Below, piece after piece: positions 61,157 to 64,000 of a stretch of 64,000 nucleotides of DNA. The notes under the pieces were generated by a model, which was not told where the DNA came from, ran no database searches, and was given only the letters and a program-made list of their open reading frames with translations. The DNA lies in contig NZ_DS022272.1 of assembly GCF_000153705.1 (NCBI RefSeq), positions 281,498-345,497 of the forward strand, read 5' to 3'. Position 1 is the first letter of the stretch; each line of letters starts with the position of its first letter. The DNA is from Fulvimarina pelagi HTCC2506 (GTDB lineage: Bacteria > Pseudomonadota > Alphaproteobacteria > Rhizobiales > Rhizobiaceae). A program made the translations under genes and the position numbers.

Positions 61157-63382
61157 ATGAACAAGCACGTCATGGACGAAGCGATCGGCGAGACGCGCCT
61201 CGATCGCAACACGCAAGGGGTGATTGGCAAGGGTGCGCCCCGCTACGAGGGCAAGCTCAAGGTGTCGGGCACCGCGCCCTATGCCTACGAGCATCTCGGC
61301 GGCGAGGATGTAGCCTACGGCTTCATCGTGCCGGCGAGCATCGCACGCGGTAAGATCCGGTCGGTCGACACCAGCGCGGCCGAGGCTGTTCCCGGTGTCC
61401 TGAAGGTCATTTCGGGCGAGAAAATCGTGCGTGCCGCCTCGCAACCGATGGCCCCGGCGGCCCAAACCATCGATGGCGAAGTCTTCCACTACAATCAGCC
61501 TGTGGCGGTCGTCATCGCCGACACGTTCGAGGTCGCCCGCCATGCCTCGAAGCTGGTGAAGGTGGAATACTCCGAGACGGAAGGCCGCTTCGACATCACG
61601 AACCGCCACACGGTTCGCGAGCCGGATTCGATGCCGATGACGCCGAACCAGTCGCGGGGCGATTTCGAGCACGCCTTTGCTGAAGCCGAAGTCCAGTTCG
61701 ACCAGACCTATACGACGCCGTCCTATCAGGCGGCGGCCATGGAACCGCACGCGACGACGGCAAAGTGGGACGGCAACCATCTGACGGTCTGGACGTCGCA
61801 TCAGCTCCTCGAGACCGCTCCCGGCCAGATCGCCAAGCACACCGGGATCGACGAGGACAAGATCACCGTCCACAGCCCCTATATTGGCGGGGGCTTTGGC
61901 TCCAAGCTCGGTCTCGGCCCCGATGCGGTCATGGCCGCGAACGCGACGATCGCCATCGGCAAGCCGGTGAAGATCGCACTCACGCGTCAGAACGTCTTCC
62001 AGGCGACGTCGCGCCGTGGGGAGACAATTCAGAGAGTGCGCATCGGCGCGACGAAGGCCGGTAAGATCACCTGCTTCGCACACGAGACCGACACGACGAA
62101 CTCACCGGGCAACGGCTTCTTCGAGCCCTCCGGCATATCTTCTCTCTTTCTCTATCCGGGCAAGGACCGGATCATTGCCCACAACATTGTTGAGACCGAT
62201 GTCTTGATGACTTCCGCGGTCCGTGCACCGGGCGAAGCGACGGGTATGCTTGCGACCGAGAGTGCTCTCGATGAGCTCGCCGAAACCCTGGGCATTGATC
62301 CGGTAGAGTTTCGCCGCATGAACGAGCCGGAGGTTAATCCGCAGGACGACAGGCCGTTCTCGTCGCGTCGCCTGATGGAATGCATCGACGAAGGCGCAAA
62401 ACGCTTCGGCTGGTCGGATCGACCGGAAAAGCCGGCATCACGACGAGAAGGCGAGTGGCTGATCGGCTACGGGATGTCGTCAGCAAGCCGGAAGAACGAT
62501 CTCATGCCGTCTGCCGCAGAGATCGAAATGTCATCCGATGGCCGCGCCACGGTGCGTACCGGCATGACCGATATCGGCACTGGCACCTATACGATCCTTC
62601 AGCAGATCGCCGCGGAAATGCTCGGCCTGCCGCTCGACATGGTGGATGTTGAACTGGGCGACTCCCGGTTCGCCGCGTCCTCGGGGTCAGGTGGTTCGTG
62701 GGGGGCGAACTCAGCCGGCTCATCGGTATATGTCGCTTCGCTCGCGCTCATCCGTGAGCTTGCCAGCCGCCTCGACGCAGATGCCGAGACACTGACCCTC
62801 AAGGACGGGCATGCGATTTTCGGCAACAAGCAGATCCCGCTCCCCGATATCCTGAAGGGGGAGACGATCTCTGTCACGGGCAAGATCGAACCCGGCAAGC
62901 AGGCGGAGGAGACCCATCAGGCCTCTTACGGCGCGCATTTCTGCGAGGTCGGCGTCAACGTTGTCACTGGAGAGACTCGTATTCGCCGTCTGCTCACCGT
63001 TGGGGCAGCGGGCCGCATTCTCAACGAGAAGACGGCAACGTCCCAATGTTACGGCGGTCAGATATGGGGCATCGGCTACGCGCTCGAGGAAGACCTCGTC
63101 ATCGACAAGCGCAACGGCCTGATCGTCAATCATGATCTTGCCGAGTACCACGTGCCGGTTCATGCCGATGTGCCGGCCCTCGAAGTGGTACTGCTCGAGG
63201 ATCGCGACCCGCATGCGAGCCCGCTTGCGGGCAAGGGTATAGGCGAACTTGCTATCGCCGGCGTCGGTGCTGCGATCACCAACGCCATCTATAACGCATG
63301 TGGAGTTCGTATTCGCGATTACCCGGCGACCCTGGATAAAGTGCTCGCCGGCCTTCCCGACGACTATTTGACAGCTGCCTGA
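61157..63382 (+). CDS. Molybdenum hydroxylase large (molybdopterin) subunit (PaoC/YagR-like)
   Basis: A roughly 741-residue catalytic subunit of the xanthine dehydrogenase/aldehyde oxidoreductase family. N-terminal GVIGKGAPRYEGKLKVSGTA, the substrate/cofactor segments PYIGGGFGSKLGLGPDAVMA, TSAVRAPGEATGML, MTDIGTGTYTILQQIAAEML and SGSGGSWGANSAGSSVYVAS, and the base Glu in GKGIGELAIAG (near residue 697) are visible. ATG 61157 is 10 bases after AAGGAG; GTG 61148 would overlap the FAD-subunit stop. The PaoB-like partner suggests oxidation of aldehydes to acids. No XdhC/PaoD-type maturation gene is within the window. Confidence 0.85.
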   Translation: MNKHVMDEAIGETRLDRNTQGVIGKGAPRYEGKLKVSGTAPYAYEHLGGEDVAYGFIVPASIARGKIRSVDTSAAEAVPGVLKVISGEKIVRAASQPMAPAAQTIDGEVFHYNQPVAVVIADTFEVARHASKLVKVEYSETEGRFDITNRHTVREPDSMPMTPNQSRGDFEHAFAEAEVQFDQTYTTPSYQAAAMEPHATTAKWDGNHLTVWTSHQLLETAPGQIAKHTGIDEDKITVHSPYIGGGFGSKLGLGPDAVMAANATIAIGKPVKIALTRQNVFQATSRRGETIQRVRIGATKAGKITCFAHETDTTNSPGNGFFEPSGISSLFLYPGKDRIIAHNIVETDVLMTSAVRAPGEATGMLATESALDELAETLGIDPVEFRRMNEPEVNPQDDRPFSSRRLMECIDEGAKRFGWSDRPEKPASRREGEWLIGYGMSSASRKNDLMPSAAEIEMSSDGRATVRTGMTDIGTGTYTILQQIAAEMLGLPLDMVDVELGDSRFAASSGSGGSWGANSAGSSVYVASLALIRELASRLDADAETLTLKDGHAIFGNKQIPLPDILKGETISVTGKIEPGKQAEETHQASYGAHFCEVGVNVVTGETRIRRLLTVGAAGRILNEKTATSQCYGGQIWGIGYALEEDLVIDKRNGLIVNHDLAEYHVPVHADVPALEVVLLEDRDPHASPLAGKGIGELAIAGVGAAITNAIYNACGVRIRDYPATLDKVLAGLPDDYLTAA

Positions 63383-63409
63383 CCACGCAGCCCCAAACCG
63401 AACTTCCCG

Positions 63410-63439
63410 GACGGGGCCGGGCAACCGGCCCCGTCTTTT
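63410..63439 (+). terminator. Rho-independent terminator after the molybdenum hydroxylase operon
   Basis: GACGGGGCCGG pairs perfectly with CCGGCCCCGTC over 11 bases around the tetraloop GCAA, and a T4 run follows directly. It lies 27 bases after the large-subunit stop. Confidence 0.85.
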
Positions 63440-63560
63440 GTCGGCTTCTCTGCAAAAAACCTGTGCAGCCAAGCGTTTGATGCTTTGTCGCGGGAACCGG
63501 TTCGCGCCTCGACCCGTATCGAGAGGGAAACTCAATTCCGAACGAACGGGACGCCTCTCA

Positions 63561-64000
63561 ATGGACTATCCGCATCCCCATTCTACTGCGTCGATCGGCG
63601 GGCAGCCGGTCCATGCGATGTTTTCGCAATTTCCGACCGTCTGCTTCTCGCTGGCATTACTCACCGACATTTTCTACGTCCTAACCACCAATCTGATGTG
63701 GCAGGATTTTTCCGCGTGGCTCCTGCTGGCCGGCCTGGTCTTCGGTGGCATTGCATTGGTCGCCGGGATCATTGACCTGATCGGCAGCCGCGGCATCCGT
63801 GAGCAATCTTCGACCTGGCCCTATGCCGTCGGCTTTCTCGCCGCGATGTTGCTCGCCTTCGTGAACAGCCTCGTCCACGCCGGCGACGGCTGGACGGCCG
63901 TGATGCCGTGGGGGCTCGCTCTTTCAGTGGTAACGGTGATCGTCGTCGCAATGACGTCCTGGCTCGGTCGATCCCTTGTTTTCAAGTATGGTGTTGGAGT
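63561..64000 (+). CDS. DUF2231-type membrane protein, 3' end outside window
   Basis: The frame from ATG 63561 is open to the window end (146 codons). The N-terminus MDYPHPHSTASIGGQPVHAM is followed by FSQFPTVCFSLALLTDIFYV, a helix with an Asp typical of DUF2231 proteins, then WLLLAGLVFGGIALVAGIID and two more hydrophobic segments with VNSLVHAGDGWTA between them. Family members are inner-membrane proteins of unknown function, some thought to bind haem. There is only a weak ribosome-binding site. Confidence 0.7.
   Translation, partial: MDYPHPHSTASIGGQPVHAMFSQFPTVCFSLALLTDIFYVLTTNLMWQDFSAWLLLAGLVFGGIALVAGIIDLIGSRGIREQSSTWPYAVGFLAAMLLAFVNSLVHAGDGWTAVMPWGLALSVVTVIVVAMTSWLGRSLVFKYGVG

Overview
The window looks like a chromosomal segment of a marine or epiphytic alphaproteobacterium, probably order Hyphomicrobiales and perhaps the Aurantimonadaceae (Fulvimarina/Aurantimonas type). 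This is an inference. It rests on a chloride-pump type (NTQ) rhodopsin with a Blh retinal-forming enzyme, methanofuran/tetrahydromethanopterin-type cofactor genes beside a PQQ-alcohol-dehydrogenase-type binding protein, TRAP transport, and rhizobial-looking insertion sequences. No rRNA, tRNA or CRISPR array was recognised.

Layout. (1) 1-14.9 kb is a surface-glycan island of uneven base composition, broken up by insertion sequences: an IS2-group element (775-2106), an IS256-family transposase remnant (3762-4943), an almost intact IS5/IS427-type element (5271-6118) and IS630 fragments. Between them lies what appears to be a complete CMP-legionaminic-acid pathway: cytidylyltransferase (2501-3160), acetyltransferase, 4,6-dehydratase and aminotransferase on the minus strand (8600-11626), then synthase and hydrolysing 2-epimerase on the plus strand (11749-13973). 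Two capsule-type glycosyltransferases accompany it. (2) 15-19.9 kb holds a lipid-linked sugar or membrane glycosylation set: two membrane proteins facing a GT2 glycosyltransferase, a methyltransferase and a UPF0104/LPG-synthase-like membrane protein, the last three translationally coupled. (3) 19.9-25.4 kb is mostly decayed DNA with an IS630 pseudogene, a DoxX protein and a DUF2270 protein.

(4) 25.4-28.4 kb is a probable stress locus: a small secreted protein, an OxyR-like LysR regulator that lacks the peroxidatic cysteine, a DUF465 protein and a TerC-type metal exporter. Two OxyR-like ATAG-N7-CTAT sites flank it. (5) 28.9-33.6 kb is a catabolic unit: an isocitrate-lyase/PEP-mutase-family lyase diverging from a GntR regulator and a DctPQM TRAP transporter, with matching TTGT-N2-ACAA operators. 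(6) 34-40.3 kb carries a renalase-like flavoprotein, two c-type cytochromes, a flavin-fold/GAF/winged-helix-like protein coupled to a second flavin-fold protein, and a TetR regulator diverging from a cupin with tandem operators between them. (7) 40.3-48.4 kb is rich in small exported proteins, several with SH3-like repeats, plus an AraC regulator coupled to an MFS transporter.

(8) 48.6-50.3 kb encodes the rhodopsin and Blh. (9) 50.6-53.4 kb has an ABC1/Coq8-type kinase and a BaiN/HI0933-type flavoprotein. (10) 53.4-59.4 kb is a C1-metabolism block: a PQQ-linked binding protein, a DUF3280 protein, an MfnB-FolB fusion, an MfnE-like kinase, a dihydropteroate-synthase-like protein and a DUF447 protein. 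(11) 59.7-63.4 kb is a three-subunit aldehyde-oxidoreductase-type molybdenum hydroxylase, closed by a strong terminator and followed by a DUF2231 membrane protein cut off by the window end.
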